Shown: positions 53,780 through 63,926 of the stretch, in pieces | How positions within the stretch are numbered: position 1 is the stretch's first letter | Layout: every line of letters starts with the position of its first letter | Source of the DNA: Lachnospiraceae bacterium | GTDB lineage: Bacteria; Bacillota; Clostridia; Lachnospirales; Lachnospiraceae | Assembly: GCA_017473115.1 (NCBI GenBank) | Contig: JAFUNC010000014.1 | Span: forward strand, 113,448-177,447 | Direction: 5' to 3' | Length of the DNA: 64,000 nucleotides | The notes under the pieces: model-generated | Told to the model about the DNA's origin: nothing | The model's database searches: none | The model's input: the letters and a program-made list of their open reading frames with translations, nothing else | Program-made: the position numbers and the translations under genes

Positions 53780-54418
53780 ATGTCGTCAGATTACTTACAT
53801 GAAATATTCATCTTTTTCCGCAATCAGCTGGCTACTGCTGCGGTTATCGGTCCTGTTATCTTTATCTTTTGGAAGTTAGAACACCATGAACGCAGACAGG
53901 CAAACCCTTCAGCCTATGCACTTCCGGAATCCTATCGTCAACAATTAACCGATACGAATCATTTGGAAGAACTGCCTGCATCTGTTCGTTTTTTTCATTG
54001 CGGTAAAACTTTTCTGTACGGTTTAATCATTTATTTTTTTATTATGATTTTGGGCACAATATCATTATCCTTACATAACCGGCTTAATTCCTTCTCGGAT
54101 TTATTAATATCATCATCACCGATTCTTGCCGTGATACTTTTTTTTACATTATTCAGTTGGTTTAAAGTCGGTCCCTGGTTTAAAATATACCGAACCACCG
54201 CTTACATCAGCAATCCAAGCGGTCTGGATCATTTGATGCGTTATGTGGTCTTTTATGACTATAAAAATCAGGAATACTCTACAGGAAGAATCCATATGTA
54301 TGAACTTTTACTTTCCGGTTTACATAAAGATTGTGAGGTAGTTGACATAATTGTATATGAAACGCCAAAGAAAATAAAAGTAGCAGGTGTATATCATCGT
54401 AATTTATATATAAAATAA
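53780..54418 (+). CDS. Unknown membrane protein downstream of tRNA-Leu
   Basis: A 212-residue protein with one helix near the N-terminus (about 18-33), two more at about 78-98 and 108-128, and a C-terminal soluble region of about 85 residues. No family recognised. AAAGGAGC lies 8 bases before the ATG, and a strong terminator follows. It is one of few plus-strand genes and may be read from the tRNA promoter. Confidence 0.7.
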   Translation: MSSDYLHEIFIFFRNQLATAAVIGPVIFIFWKLEHHERRQANPSAYALPESYRQQLTDTNHLEELPASVRFFHCGKTFLYGLIIYFFIMILGTISLSLHNRLNSFSDLLISSSPILAVILFFTLFSWFKVGPWFKIYRTTAYISNPSGLDHLMRYVVFYDYKNQEYSTGRIHMYELLLSGLHKDCEVVDIIVYETPKKIKVAGVYHRNLYIK

Positions 54419-54437
54419 GACTTTCCACTCATCCGCA

Positions 54438-54481
54438 AAAACGGCAACACAGAATTTTATTCTCTGCGTTGCCGTTTTTTA
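54438..54481 (+). terminator. Bidirectional intrinsic terminator
   Basis: AACGGCAACACAGA (54441-54454) pairs with TCTGCGTTGCCGTT (54464-54477) with one mismatch. T runs follow on the plus strand and A runs precede, so it can serve the plus-strand gene and the converging signalling operon. Confidence 0.85.
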
Positions 54482-54505
54482 TGTATAAAATTATATCTTA
54501 AATCC

Positions 54506-55873
54506 TTATTTTGCCTTCAGTGGCTGAATATCAAAAGTCACTTTAACGTCCGATGCTTTTACGTTTTCATTCTGATTAAATTTCTCAAGCACACGTCCGG
54601 CTACCGCTTTTCCATTCTCTACATCCGTATCCATCAAAAGTACGATGTACTGGCTACAACTATACTTTGTACCGGTATCAACTGAGCGTAAAGACGTAAT
54701 TACTGCCTGTTTTAAAATCTCCATAATATCATCCATGGAAACATCCGTCCCTGACTCACCGGAACTCAAAGTAAACAAAAGTGTCTGGACATTACGATTG
54801 CTGCGTCCCACCGTACGCATGGCAAAGTCATATAATTTCTTAAATTCATCATATTCCACATGAAAGGCACCCTTATCCTTCTCCTGCTCTTCCGAAATCA
54901 TACGATGAATATCTTCCAATTCCGCATCCGTATCAATTGCCTCCAATACAACATCAGATACCGCTCCGTCTTTGCTCCAGAAATGATAAGAATTCTTTCC
55001 GTTTTCTTTGACGAAATACAGAGTGTCATCCGCATCACTGTATAAACTTTCAAATGTTTCGCCACTTTCTGCAATTTTAGCACCGATAGATACCGAAACA
55101 ATACCGGCATATCCCATAGCGCCCATTTTTTCGGCAAATGTTTTAATCACACCTGCTGCTTTCTCAGACGCTGCATTCCTATCCGTCACATCCGTAAAAA
55201 AGGCAACAAATTCATCACCACCCAATCGGCAAAGAATATCATCCTCCTTTGAATACAGTTTTAACGTGTCCGCAAAATTCTGTAGAACCGAATCGCCTAC
55301 CATATGTCCATAGGTATCATTCATGGACTTAAAATTATCAAGGTCCGTCATAAATAAGGTACCTCTGTGCCCGCCTTCCAATAATTTTTTTAATTCTTTT
55401 TCCAGATAAGCCCTGTTTTTCAGTCCGGTAAGCGCATCCGTATAAGATTTGATTGTTTCCTGATCCAACGCCTGTTCCAAATCTTTACGGACATCATGTG
55501 CCTCCAACACCCTTGCAACGCGGCTTTTCATAACATCTACCACGAAAGGCTTGGTAATAAAATCGTCCGCACCGCATTGCAGACAGTCTGCTTCCGTAAT
55601 CGGACTGGAATCCGCCGTTAAAAACACCACCGGAATCTTATTCCAGGCTTCACATGCCTTGATTTTTTTCACGACCGTCTTACCGTCCATTTCCGGCATT
55701 TCGATATCCATTAAAATCAAATCCGGTATTTCATTCTCCAAAAAATTCAATGCTGCCGCACCGGAATTTACCGTCTCAACACTATAGTCACCGGCAAGTG
55801 CATGTTTTGCCAATAAGCAATTGATACCATCATCATCTACTATCAGTACCTTTTTCATTCCTTCGTTCTCCAT
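54506..55873 (-). CDS. Response regulator with GGDEF domain (diguanylate cyclase)
   Basis: The 455-residue protein has a receiver domain (LIVDDDGINCL; LILMDIEMPEMDG with Asp 56; ITKPF) and a GGDEF domain with the intact active site LGGDEF (218-222) and the KNRAYLEKEL start, so it likely makes cyclic-di-GMP. The inhibitory I-site has Lys in place of the usual Arg (KEDD, 209-212). Residues about 310-455 look like a second, degenerate GGDEF-like fold without the motif. It abuts the HD-GYP gene (its ATG follows the TAA directly), so it is the last gene of the signalling operon. ATG 55858 is an alternative start. Confidence 0.93.
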   Translation of the reverse strand: MENEGMKKVLIVDDDGINCLLAKHALAGDYSVETVNSGAAALNFLENEIPDLILMDIEMPEMDGKTVVKKIKACEAWNKIPVVFLTADSSPITEADCLQCGADDFITKPFVVDVMKSRVARVLEAHDVRKDLEQALDQETIKSYTDALTGLKNRAYLEKELKKLLEGGHRGTLFMTDLDNFKSMNDTYGHMVGDSVLQNFADTLKLYSKEDDILCRLGGDEFVAFFTDVTDRNAASEKAAGVIKTFAEKMGAMGYAGIVSVSIGAKIAESGETFESLYSDADDTLYFVKENGKNSYHFWSKDGAVSDVVLEAIDTDAELEDIHRMISEEQEKDKGAFHVEYDEFKKLYDFAMRTVGRSNRNVQTLLFTLSSGESGTDVSMDDIMEILKQAVITSLRSVDTGTKYSCSQYIVLLMDTDVENGKAVAGRVLEKFNQNENVKASDVKVTFDIQPLKAK

Positions 55874-56953
55874 TTATTTTTCCCTAAAACTATACTCTGT
55901 ATCTTCCTCGATTATCTCTATCATAATTGCGGCAATCTCCGGATCAAACTGCGAACCGGCACATTTTTGAATTTCATTTCGAATCACTTCCTGGGGCAAT
56001 ACACCTCGATAACTTCTTGTGGAACTCATTGCATCATATGCATCTGCCACACCTATAATCCTTGCCACTAACGGAATGTCTTCTCCAGCCAGCCCGTCCG
56101 GATATCCTTTGCCGTCATATCGTTCATGGTGCCACCTCGCTCCAACCATAATATCCGGCAATTCCGACATTTTTTCCAAAATCTCCGAACCGATTACGGG
56201 ATGCGTTTTAATAATTGCATACTCTTCATCGGTAAGTTTTGATGTCTTATTGATAATCTCATCCGGAATGCCAATCTTTCCGATATCATGCAACAGACCA
56301 ATATAATAAATATTATCAATCTCTTCCGGTGCCATATTCATTTTAGCCGCAATCATTGCCGAATAATCTGCCACACGTACAGAATGTCCGTTTGTATATT
56401 TGTCTTTGGCATCGATGGTCCCCGCAAGTGTTTGCATTACCTGCACCGTCATTCGTTTTAACTGACGACTGCGCTTTTCCAGTTTCCTTGTTTTATATTC
56501 CACTTCATTCTGTAATGATTTTTGTAAATGTGACAACTCCAAGGTACGACTTGTACGCTGAAACATAATTTCATCAATAAAAGGCTTGGTAATAAAGTCA
56601 ACCGCCCCCAATTCGAAGCATTTTACTTCAGATTCCTGTTCATCATCCGCCGTCAAACAAATAATCGGTATTTCTTTTAAAATCGGTTTTTCTTTTATCA
56701 GTTTCATAAAAGTAAAACCATCCATCTCCGGCATACAAATGTCCAACAATATTAAATCTGTTTCGTTTTTCTCCAAATAGGAAAAAGCCTCTTTTCCGGA
56801 AGAAACCGTGTCTACCTCAAATTTGGCAGAAAGAATACGTTTCGCAACAAACAAATTCATGGCGTCATCATCTACCACCAAAATACGGCTTTTTCCGGTA
56901 TTCATATCATCTTCTTCTGCATTATGCAGCTTCGCCTTATTGCTCTGCTCCAT
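55874..56953 (-). CDS. Response regulator with HD-GYP domain (c-di-GMP phosphodiesterase)
   Basis: The 359-residue protein has an N-terminal receiver (LVVDDDAMNLFVAKRIL; LILLDICMPEMDG with Asp 71; ITKPF), a coiled coil (about 143-170) and an HD-GYP domain with LLHDIGKIGIPDEI (HD at 222-223) and WHHERYDGKGYPDGL (275-287), so the metal site and GYP motif are intact. It is expected to break down cyclic-di-GMP. It overlaps the hybrid kinase by one base (TAATG) and abuts the GGDEF gene. Confidence 0.95.
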   Translation of the reverse strand: MEQSNKAKLHNAEEDDMNTGKSRILVVDDDAMNLFVAKRILSAKFEVDTVSSGKEAFSYLEKNETDLILLDICMPEMDGFTFMKLIKEKPILKEIPIICLTADDEQESEVKCFELGAVDFITKPFIDEIMFQRTSRTLELSHLQKSLQNEVEYKTRKLEKRSRQLKRMTVQVMQTLAGTIDAKDKYTNGHSVRVADYSAMIAAKMNMAPEEIDNIYYIGLLHDIGKIGIPDEIINKTSKLTDEEYAIIKTHPVIGSEILEKMSELPDIMVGARWHHERYDGKGYPDGLAGEDIPLVARIIGVADAYDAMSSTRSYRGVLPQEVIRNEIQKCAGSQFDPEIAAIMIEIIEEDTEYSFREK

Positions 56954-59511
56954 TATACATCTACCCCTTCCTGCGTAAGATATGCCTTAACCGCTTCAAT
57001 TACATTTAAGTACAAACACATCGTTGTCTCATGATTTTTTAAAATATACGCTTTGCTTTCTTCCTCATCCGTATTCTCACGAAGTTTTTTTCCTGCTTTT
57101 TCCAATTGCAGGCATTCTTCTGCAAAAACTTCGCATCCCACGTTTAATGCATTTGTTTTTAACGAATGTATTACAACCGTGTAATCATTCCAATTTTCAC
57201 TTCCGTAATATCGCTCCAAATCAGCCTTTTTACTCTCATACTGGTCATAAAACATCTTAAGCACCTCAAGGTACATTTCCTTGATACCCGCGCAATACTT
57301 CATACCCATATCCGGATTCAAAAGACTGTTCTCTGTTTTTTCAACCATACATTCCGGTTCTTTGTTTTGAATCGAATCGACCATATTTTCAGAAGTTTTC
57401 TCCTCGTTTTCCGCTTCCATAAAATAGATTTTTTCTGCCGGAATATATTTTACCAGTTCATCTTCCAAAACCTTACCCACAATGGGTTTGCCCATATAAT
57501 TAGTGAAGCCTTCCCTCATATACATTTCTTTGGCACCCGAAATGGTATTGGCCGTTAATGCGATTACCGGCACATCCCGGTTTTTGTTCTCGGCAAGTTC
57601 TTTTGACTTTTTCAAAGTTTCAATACCATCCATACCGGACATCATATGATCCAGCAAAATTACATCATAGCGCTCTTGACACATCAATTCCAGCGCCTCA
57701 GCACCATTTGTACAGGTTGTAATCCGGATACAGGTTTTTTTCAAAAGATTTTTAACCACCTGCAGATTAATTTGATTATCATCCACTACCAAAACAGATG
57801 CCTCCGGTGCAGTATAACCGGTTTGATATTTCTGCAAACGGCCGGTAGACATACAATAGTTTTTTTTAAAATCACCGATTGTACCGGTACTACGGATGTT
57901 CTGCGTTAAAAATACCGTAAAAACAGAACCTTTTCCATACGTACTTTCCACCTCTATTTTACCGCCCATCATATGCACCAGATTATTACTGATTGCCAAG
58001 CCGAGGCCGGTACCTTCCACGTTTCGGTTTGCCTTCAAATCCAAACGCTGAAAATGTTCAAATAATCCTTCGATATCTTCTTTCCGGATGCCGATTCCCG
58101 TATCTTCCACCGACATCTTAAGCGTTACATTTTCCTTTGCAACATCAAATTCACCGTCTACGCTCAATGTTACAAGGCCTTTCGCCGTATATTTTACCGC
58201 ATTGTTCAATAGATTTAATAAAACCTGCTTCATACGGATATCATCACCATATAAAATATCAGGAAGTTCGCCATTTACACTTACATTAAACTGTAAGCCT
58301 TTTTGTTTTGCCTTCAATTCAATCATGGATACGACATCATACAATGATTCGCCCAACTTATACTCATTGTTAACAATTTCCATTTTTCCGGATTCAATTT
58401 TTGAGAAGTCCAGAATATCATTAATAATGGATAAAAGACTCTGACTGGCTATATCAATATTGCCTGCATATTCCAAAATTGTTTCATCATCACTCTCACG
58501 TAATATCATCTCATTCATACCGATTACTGCGTTAATCGGCGTACGGATTTCATGAGACATATTTGCAAGAAAGTCTGATTTTGCATGATTTGCCTGTTCT
58601 GCAACCAATTTAGCATGACGAAGTTCATCACTTTCTCTCGCCTTCTTTTCCGCACTTAACAGATAAATTGTTACAATAACCAAAAGTAACCATAATAAAC
58701 CAAAGCACCATAATACAAGAGGAATTAAAAGTGTAACATCGCCGGCCACAGCCTCCTTGGGCACACAACCGATAACATACAAACCACTGTATTCGGTTTC
58801 CGATGCAAAAAATACTTTGTCTTCCTGTCCGGTTTTACATACGGAAGCCGCGGAAACACTGATATTCATTTTAGAACGAATCTTCTCAAATGTTTGAATA
58901 TAACTTTCATTTGTGAAGAAATCTCCTTCCAAAGGTGTTTCTTCCATTTCCAGCAGAATTTTACCATCAATGTCAATCACCGCACATACACCGTTTCCGT
59001 CATAACATGAAATATCAATTTTTTCTGCCAAAACATCGCCTTCATACAATTTGTACAAGACATATTTCACATTATCTCCGCTGTATACGGGTACACTAAA
59101 TAATACGGTAGCATCTTTACCACAACTTACTGCCGCATTCCCGTGAATTGACTCAAAAATGCCGCTGTATTCCGAAATATCAAGTGTTTTTCCATAAGTT
59201 GCCGTGCCATCAATCTTCAGTACACCGTAGGAAACACCGGTTTCTTCACTCAGAAAATCTTCCATTTTACCGGTTTCCATATCAATAAAAAAAGTTACTT
59301 CACTTAACAAACGTAATTCTTCACTAAAACTGTTATTCACAACTTTTGCAATAGATTTACTCTGTTCCGCAACCTGGTGCTCTAATTGAACATCAATAAT
59401 ATCCTGCATCTTCCACCACATGGCGGCACAAACAATAATCAGAATAATAAAACTGACACTGACAACCCATATATTATTTTTAATCAACTTGAATTCAGGT
59501 TTATTCTTCAT
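56953..59511 (-). CDS. Hybrid histidine kinase with Cache-like sensor, receiver and HPt
   Basis: The 852-residue protein has two membrane helices (about 14-32 and 261-286) around a Cache-like extracytoplasmic domain, then HisKA with [17 protein letters not shown] (His 320), HATPase_c with [13 protein letters not shown] and [13 protein letters not shown], a receiver with [11 protein letters not shown] (Asp 621), and a C-terminal HPt domain with [13 protein letters not shown] (His 782). HPt gives a His-Asp-His-Asp relay, and two receiver proteins lie directly downstream. It overlaps the upstream BMP-like gene by 11 bases and the HD-GYP gene by one. Confidence 0.94.
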   Translation of the reverse strand: MKNKPEFKLIKNNIWVVSVSFIILIIVCAAMWWKMQDIIDVQLEHQVAEQSKSIAKVVNNSFSEELRLLSEVTFFIDMETGKMEDFLSEETGVSYGVLKIDGTATYGKTLDISEYSGIFESIHGNAAVSCGKDATVLFSVPVYSGDNVKYVLYKLYEGDVLAEKIDISCYDGNGVCAVIDIDGKILLEMEETPLEGDFFTNESYIQTFEKIRSKMNISVSAASVCKTGQEDKVFFASETEYSGLYVIGCVPKEAVAGDVTLLIPLVLWCFGLLWLLLVIVTIYLLSAEKKARESDELRHAKLVAEQANHAKSDFLANMSHEIRTPINAVIGMNEMILRESDDETILEYAGNIDIASQSLLSIINDILDFSKIESGKMEIVNNEYKLGESLYDVVSMIELKAKQKGLQFNVSVNGELPDILYGDDIRMKQVLLNLLNNAVKYTAKGLVTLSVDGEFDVAKENVTLKMSVEDTGIGIRKEDIEGLFEHFQRLDLKANRNVEGTGLGLAISNNLVHMMGGKIEVESTYGKGSVFTVFLTQNIRSTGTIGDFKKNYCMSTGRLQKYQTGYTAPEASVLVVDDNQINLQVVKNLLKKTCIRITTCTNGAEALELMCQERYDVILLDHMMSGMDGIETLKKSKELAENKNRDVPVIALTANTISGAKEMYMREGFTNYMGKPIVGKVLEDELVKYIPAEKIYFMEAENEEKTSENMVDSIQNKEPECMVEKTENSLLNPDMGMKYCAGIKEMYLEVLKMFYDQYESKKADLERYYGSENWNDYTVVIHSLKTNALNVGCEVFAEECLQLEKAGKKLRENTDEEESKAYILKNHETTMCLYLNVIEAVKAYLTQEGVDV

Positions 59512-60601
59512 AAATTACTACTCCATCTACAAACCAATCCATTTTTTTCAGCAAGATATCATCGCTTATGGACTCACCCTCATTACATTGAAGCACTCCT
59601 TTATTATCATATATTACACCAGAAAAAATTTGATTACCTTCTGACATTTTATGCTTTGCCGTTTCAATCTGTTGCAAAATATCTTCGCCTACCAGCGGTG
59701 AACATTCTGACAATGCCACCACGCCTGTATCAAGACTGAACCAATGACGTTCTACGGAATTTCCTTTTCCCTGCAGGTATTCACGAATAATCTGATAATA
59801 TAAGGCATTCCAATCCCACACAGCCGCTGTCAGATACTTTTCGGATAACCCTTGTGCAACTGCATTATAACCGATTGAATATACTCCGGCCTCATCTGCT
59901 TTTTGTGCAACATAATGTTGATTTTGATGATAGGTCAAAACATCAGCACCAACTTCATTCATTAAAAGTTCTGCCGCTTCTGTTTCTTTTTCTTCATTTT
60001 CCCATTCATTGGTCCAAACTACATTGACGGTTGCATCCGGATTTACACTTTTTACGCCTAAAGTAAATGCATTAATTCCCCTGTTAACTTCGTTGTTAGG
60101 CATTGCTGCAACATAACCGATTACATTGTTTTCGGTTTTCATGCCGGCCACAATACCCGCCAAATATCTCGCCTGATACATTCTGCCAAAATATGATGTC
60201 ATATTATCAGCAGTATATTCTGCCGAAATACCGTAAAAAGAAACCTGAGGATACTGCTGAATTGTCTCTCGAACCTCCGTAGGATACGCATAACTGGATA
60301 AAATAATCATACTTACATCTTCTTTTACCAGTTCATCAATGGCACTCTTACATTGTCCGCTTCCTTCAGCAACATTCTCTTTTACAACCAGTTCAACGTC
60401 CAGTGTTTCACAGGCCAAACTGACACCCTGATAATGCATTCCGTTCCAGCCTTCATCTGTGGTTGCCCCGGTTAATATCAAACCAATTTTAACAGTGTCT
60501 TCCTTTTTCATATTAATTGTGAATATGGAAACAATAATCACAATCAGCAGCATCGCTGCCACAATAAGCAACAAATACTGTTTGTTTTTAATATTCTTCA
60601 T
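59501..60601 (-). CDS. Membrane-anchored BMP/PnrA-like binding protein, copy 2
   Basis: The 366-residue protein has an uncleaved-looking N-terminal helix (about 10-30) rather than a lipobox, then a BMP/Med-type ligand-binding domain: [54 protein letters not shown]. This fold binds nucleosides in PnrA and Med proteins. No ABC permease or ATPase is nearby, which argues for sensing rather than uptake. I choose ATG 60601 with AAGGGG upstream. It overlaps the first copy by 14 bases and the kinase by 11. Confidence 0.88.
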   Translation of the reverse strand: MKNIKNKQYLLLIVAAMLLIVIIVSIFTINMKKEDTVKIGLILTGATTDEGWNGMHYQGVSLACETLDVELVVKENVAEGSGQCKSAIDELVKEDVSMIILSSYAYPTEVRETIQQYPQVSFYGISAEYTADNMTSYFGRMYQARYLAGIVAGMKTENNVIGYVAAMPNNEVNRGINAFTLGVKSVNPDATVNVVWTNEWENEEKETEAAELLMNEVGADVLTYHQNQHYVAQKADEAGVYSIGYNAVAQGLSEKYLTAAVWDWNALYYQIIREYLQGKGNSVERHWFSLDTGVVALSECSPLVGEDILQQIETAKHKMSEGNQIFSGVIYDNKGVLQCNEGESISDDILLKKMDWFVDGVVIYEE

Positions 60602-61685
60602 CACTTACAACCCCTTCAACATACCAGTTAAATTCATTTAACATGGCGTTATCAGTCATGCATTCTCCCTCTTCGACCCGAAGATTACCTTCGTTGTCGT
60701 AAATAGGGCCATAAAATACATCATAAGTACCGCTACTTATTTTTTCCATTTCCTGCTGTATAATTGCTTCCGTTTCTTTATCCACTTTATCCGTAAGCGG
60801 TGCTAGGAAAACCATACCGGTTTCAATTCCTTCCCAATAATGTTTACCTACAAATTTGCCTTGAAGACATTTTAAAATTACGGGTGTATAAAAAGCATCC
60901 CAGTCCCATACCGCTGCGGTCAAATATGTATTGGGATAATATTGGCTGTTATCTAAATTATATCCAATGGACATAATTCCTTCCTGTTCCGCTATTTCAA
61001 GTGCCATCAATGAATCCGTATGCATTGCAAGAACATCAATGTTATGCTGGTCAAGAAGTCTGTGCGTCGCGTCCGCAGTTGCTTCATCATCATTCCATGA
61101 ATTTATCCAACTGACATATACCGTAGCCTCACTGTTTACACTTCTGACGCCCAAAGTAAATGCATTAATGCCTCGATTTACTTCCGAAATCGGAAAGGCT
61201 GCAACATATCCGATTTCATTCGTTTCAGTCTGCAAACCTGCTACAATTCCGCTTATATATCGAATTTGATATATTCTGCCAAAATAAGTAGATAAGTTTT
61301 TGTCTTCTCCCACTCCTGTAGCGTGTAGAAAATAGATTTCCGGATATTCTTCTGCCGCTTCATTGATATACTCACCAAATTCAAAAGAATTGGCTATAAT
61401 CACCTTACAATCCGCTTCCGCAAATTCATCAATAATCTGCGGAATTTCTTCCGGAACAACATTTTCCTTATAAATAACCGACAAATTCAGTTCTTGTGCA
61501 GTTGCTTCCAATCCCTCATAATGAGACTGACTCCAACTGCGATCATCAATACTGCCGTTTAAAATCACTCCCACTTTCGTGGTTTCTTTTGTAACCTCTG
61601 TATCCGCTTCATATATGTTTATAACAAATATACCGACAATAATTGCCGCAATAATAATTCCTGCCACAATAAATATCTTTTTCAT
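60588..61685 (-). CDS. Membrane-anchored BMP/PnrA-like binding protein, copy 1
   Basis: A 365-residue protein with an N-terminal membrane helix (about 5-23) and a BMP/Med domain ([56 protein letters not shown]). It is a clear paralogue of the next gene; both lack a lipobox Cys after the helix. The start is ATG 61685; a GTG at 61694 is possible but too close to GGGAG. It is the first gene of the five-gene signalling operon and follows a good promoter. Confidence 0.88.
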   Translation of the reverse strand: MKKIFIVAGIIIAAIIVGIFVINIYEADTEVTKETTKVGVILNGSIDDRSWSQSHYEGLEATAQELNLSVIYKENVVPEEIPQIIDEFAEADCKVIIANSFEFGEYINEAAEEYPEIYFLHATGVGEDKNLSTYFGRIYQIRYISGIVAGLQTETNEIGYVAAFPISEVNRGINAFTLGVRSVNSEATVYVSWINSWNDDEATADATHRLLDQHNIDVLAMHTDSLMALEIAEQEGIMSIGYNLDNSQYYPNTYLTAAVWDWDAFYTPVILKCLQGKFVGKHYWEGIETGMVFLAPLTDKVDKETEAIIQQEMEKISSGTYDVFYGPIYDNEGNLRVEEGECMTDNAMLNEFNWYVEGVVSDEEY

Positions 61686-61744
61686 TTGTAACACTTCTCC
61701 CTATATGTTTCAGATGTTTTACATTAATAGTATTATCACAATTT

Positions 61745-61773
61745 ATTTTAACACACTATAGGACTTGTGTAAA
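61745..61773 (-). promoter_or_regulatory. Promoter of the BMP-kinase-c-di-GMP operon
   Basis: TTTACA (61773-61768), 17 bases and TAAAAT (61750-61745) on the minus strand. The leader to the first gene is about 55 bases. No internal promoter is needed, as all five genes overlap or touch. Confidence 0.6.
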
Positions 61774-61842
61774 AGTAGGTTAAAAATATTTTATAAACAA
61801 CTTTTTATAAAAGGATATAATGATGCATCTTTCAGCCATACT

Positions 61843-63162
61843 TTAATCTACTATATACTCCTGTAGGCGCATATAATCTTCTTTCAAAAGTTTGCCTTTG
61901 ATATGAATCCCCTCTTCCGCGTACTCTTCTTCCACAATCTGCGCATTCTGTTTTATACGACCATAACTAGCTCCGTCTTTATACGGAATCAATAATTCAC
62001 ACGGAATATAATTCTTCATAAAAATTTCCTGAATCATCTGAAGTAACTCTTCCATACCGATTTGCATGGAGGCACTCATATATATTTTATTGCCGATACG
62101 TTTAGGCAACTCTTTCGGTGCAAAAAGAACATCAGCCTTATTATATACATAAATTGCAGGAATACTGCCGGACTCCAAATCTTTCAGTACTTCTCTTGTA
62201 ATATCAATCTGTTCCTCATGATTTACGTCAGAAGCATCCACCACATGCAATAAAACATCCGCATCCTTGGTTTCTTCCAAGGTAGAATGAAAAGCTTCTA
62301 CCAGGGCATGCGGCAAATGACTGACAAATCCTACGGTATCCGTTAAAAGAAACGGTATCATTCCATCCGGTTCAATTCTGCGCACCGTTGTATCCAAAGT
62401 TGCAAAAAGCATATCTTTTTCAAATACTTTCTTCTCATCTTTGTCATACTCATCGCCCTTTTTTCCATAATCAATAAAAGCATTCATCAGCGTAGATTTT
62501 CCTGCGTTGGTATAACCTACCAATGCAACACGAAAAACACCGTTTTTATCACGGCGTTTACGTTGCACCTGACGATTTTCTTCCAAATCTTTTAACTCCC
62601 TGCGCAATTGCGCTAAACGGTTCTCTAAATAACGTCTGTCGAGTTCCAGTTTCTTTTCACCGGCACCCTTATTACTCATACTTCCGCTTCCGCCGCCCTG
62701 ACGGCTTAAAGCCTCATGCAAACCTACGAGTCTTGGCAATGTATACTGTAAACGTGCCACTTCTACCTGAATCTTAGCCTCACGGGTTCTGGCTCTTTTC
62801 GAAAATATCTCCAAAATAAGCGATGTCCTGTCCATAATGGCAATATGCAACTGATTCTGAAGATTGCGAAGTTGAGAAGGCGATAATGTCTGGGCAAAGA
62901 TGACAATATCCGCATCCAACATAACCGCAGACTCTTTCACCTCTTCTACTTTGCCGGGGCCGATTAACGTCGCCTTGTTTGGCATATCAAGTTTCTGCGT
63001 AATAATACAAACCACTTCCATATTGCAGGCTCTTGCCAACTGTTTTAATTCGTCCATATAAAGGTCAAAATCCTCCATATTATCAAAGTCGGCACCTACC
63101 AAAATCGCACGTTCTTTTTGCTCTTCTTCATTTATATCCATATAAAACTTCTGTTCTGACAT
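61843..63162 (-). CDS. hflX: GTPase HflX
   Basis: HflX is a ribosome-binding GTPase that splits stalled ribosomes. The 439-residue protein has the N-terminal HflX domain (LDADIVIFAQTLSPSQLRNL), the glycine-rich loop RQGGGSGSMSNKGAGEKKLE, and the G domain with P-loop VGYTNAGKSTLMNAF, DTVGFVSHLPH and NKAD. All family features are present. It has the start ATG 63162 with GGAGCC upstream. Downstream is the signalling operon with its own promoter. Confidence 0.97.
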   Translation of the reverse strand: MSEQKFYMDINEEEQKERAILVGADFDNMEDFDLYMDELKQLARACNMEVVCIITQKLDMPNKATLIGPGKVEEVKESAVMLDADIVIFAQTLSPSQLRNLQNQLHIAIMDRTSLILEIFSKRARTREAKIQVEVARLQYTLPRLVGLHEALSRQGGGSGSMSNKGAGEKKLELDRRYLENRLAQLRRELKDLEENRQVQRKRRDKNGVFRVALVGYTNAGKSTLMNAFIDYGKKGDEYDKDEKKVFEKDMLFATLDTTVRRIEPDGMIPFLLTDTVGFVSHLPHALVEAFHSTLEETKDADVLLHVVDASDVNHEEQIDITREVLKDLESGSIPAIYVYNKADVLFAPKELPKRIGNKIYMSASMQIGMEELLQMIQEIFMKNYIPCELLIPYKDGASYGRIKQNAQIVEEEYAEEGIHIKGKLLKEDYMRLQEYIVD

Positions 63163-63266
63163 TTACGGCTCCATTATTCTATCATTATTTATATTGTTCA
63201 TCTAATATGTTTTATCAACTGAAAATCTACTGCTATTTGTTAATTATATCACCTTTTTAAAAAATA

Positions 63267-63653
63267 TTAGCGATACATTGCTAATTCTATGCTGTCCAAA
63301 TACTGACACAGAGATTTATTAAACTTTTCATAATCTGTTACAGTGAATTCGTCAGTCATTTTCGCCACATTTACATCCACAATATTTGTCTGGTTGTAAA
63401 ATGTAATCATAATCGGCATCTTTATAATATTTGAATTTCCGCGAATTGTCAGTCCGCCTCTCTCAGGCAATGTCAATACATCGTCTTTCTTTGTCACAGT
63501 GGCAATTTCGTTCTCAAGCAATACTTCCTGTTGTGTATAAAAATCATAAACCGAATAAACTGCCTTACAAATATGTTCCCAACCTACTGAATAAGTCAAA
63601 TTCCATCTTGATAATACCCATCCGTTATTTTCTTTTATACCAACTAACAACAT
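63267..63653 (-). CDS. Unknown small protein
   Basis: A 128-residue soluble protein of no recognised family, with GGLTIRGNSNIIKMPIMITF in the middle. I place the start at ATG 63653 because AAGGAG lies 9 bases upstream, inside an in-frame ATG at 63674 that has no binding site. A consensus-like promoter lies about 70 bases upstream. It stands alone between hflX and the rRNA operon. Confidence 0.6.
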   Translation of the reverse strand: MLLVGIKENNGWVLSRWNLTYSVGWEHICKAVYSVYDFYTQQEVLLENEIATVTKKDDVLTLPERGGLTIRGNSNIIKMPIMITFYNQTNIVDVNVAKMTDEFTVTDYEKFNKSLCQYLDSIELAMYR

Positions 63654-63722
63654 ATCGCTCTTCTCCTTTTTCATTGTTTACAAATTTAATCAAGTTTCAT
63701 ATTGTAAATCACTATGTTAAAT

Positions 63723-63751
63723 ATTATATAAATTTTTTATATACAACACAA
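63723..63751 (-). promoter_or_regulatory. Promoter of the small unknown gene
   Basis: TTGTGT (63751-63746), 17 bases and a perfect TATAAT (63728-63723) on the minus strand, 70 bases upstream of the start at 63653. Confidence 0.6.
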
Positions 63752-63812
63752 TTCAAAAATAACTCCCCGCACACAATTTTATAATCTAATATTCAGTATG
63801 ATATTTTTAAAC

Positions 63813-63842
63813 ATAAAAAAAACTGATTGTCTCCAATCAGCC
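63813..63842 (-). terminator. Intrinsic terminator of the rRNA operon
   Basis: On the minus strand GCTGATTG pairs with CAATCAG around a 4-base GAGA loop and is followed by eight Ts. It ends the transcript about 85 bases beyond the 23S gene. Confidence 0.85.
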
Positions 63843-63926
63843 GTCTATATAAAAAGGTTTCAAACCTTCAAAACCGAACACAGATACTTCTTACCACCAA
63901 GCGATTCCTTCCACACTACTCCTTAC

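Noticed and set aside
53780-54418. Integrated element at the tRNA-Leu gene
   Set aside because: A plus-strand gene follows the tRNA, but there is no integrase, no repeated tRNA 3' end and no shift in base composition.
63843-63926. 5S rRNA gene after 23S
   Set aside because: The 84-base interval is too short for a 5S gene (about 117 bases) and shows no 5S-like sequence.
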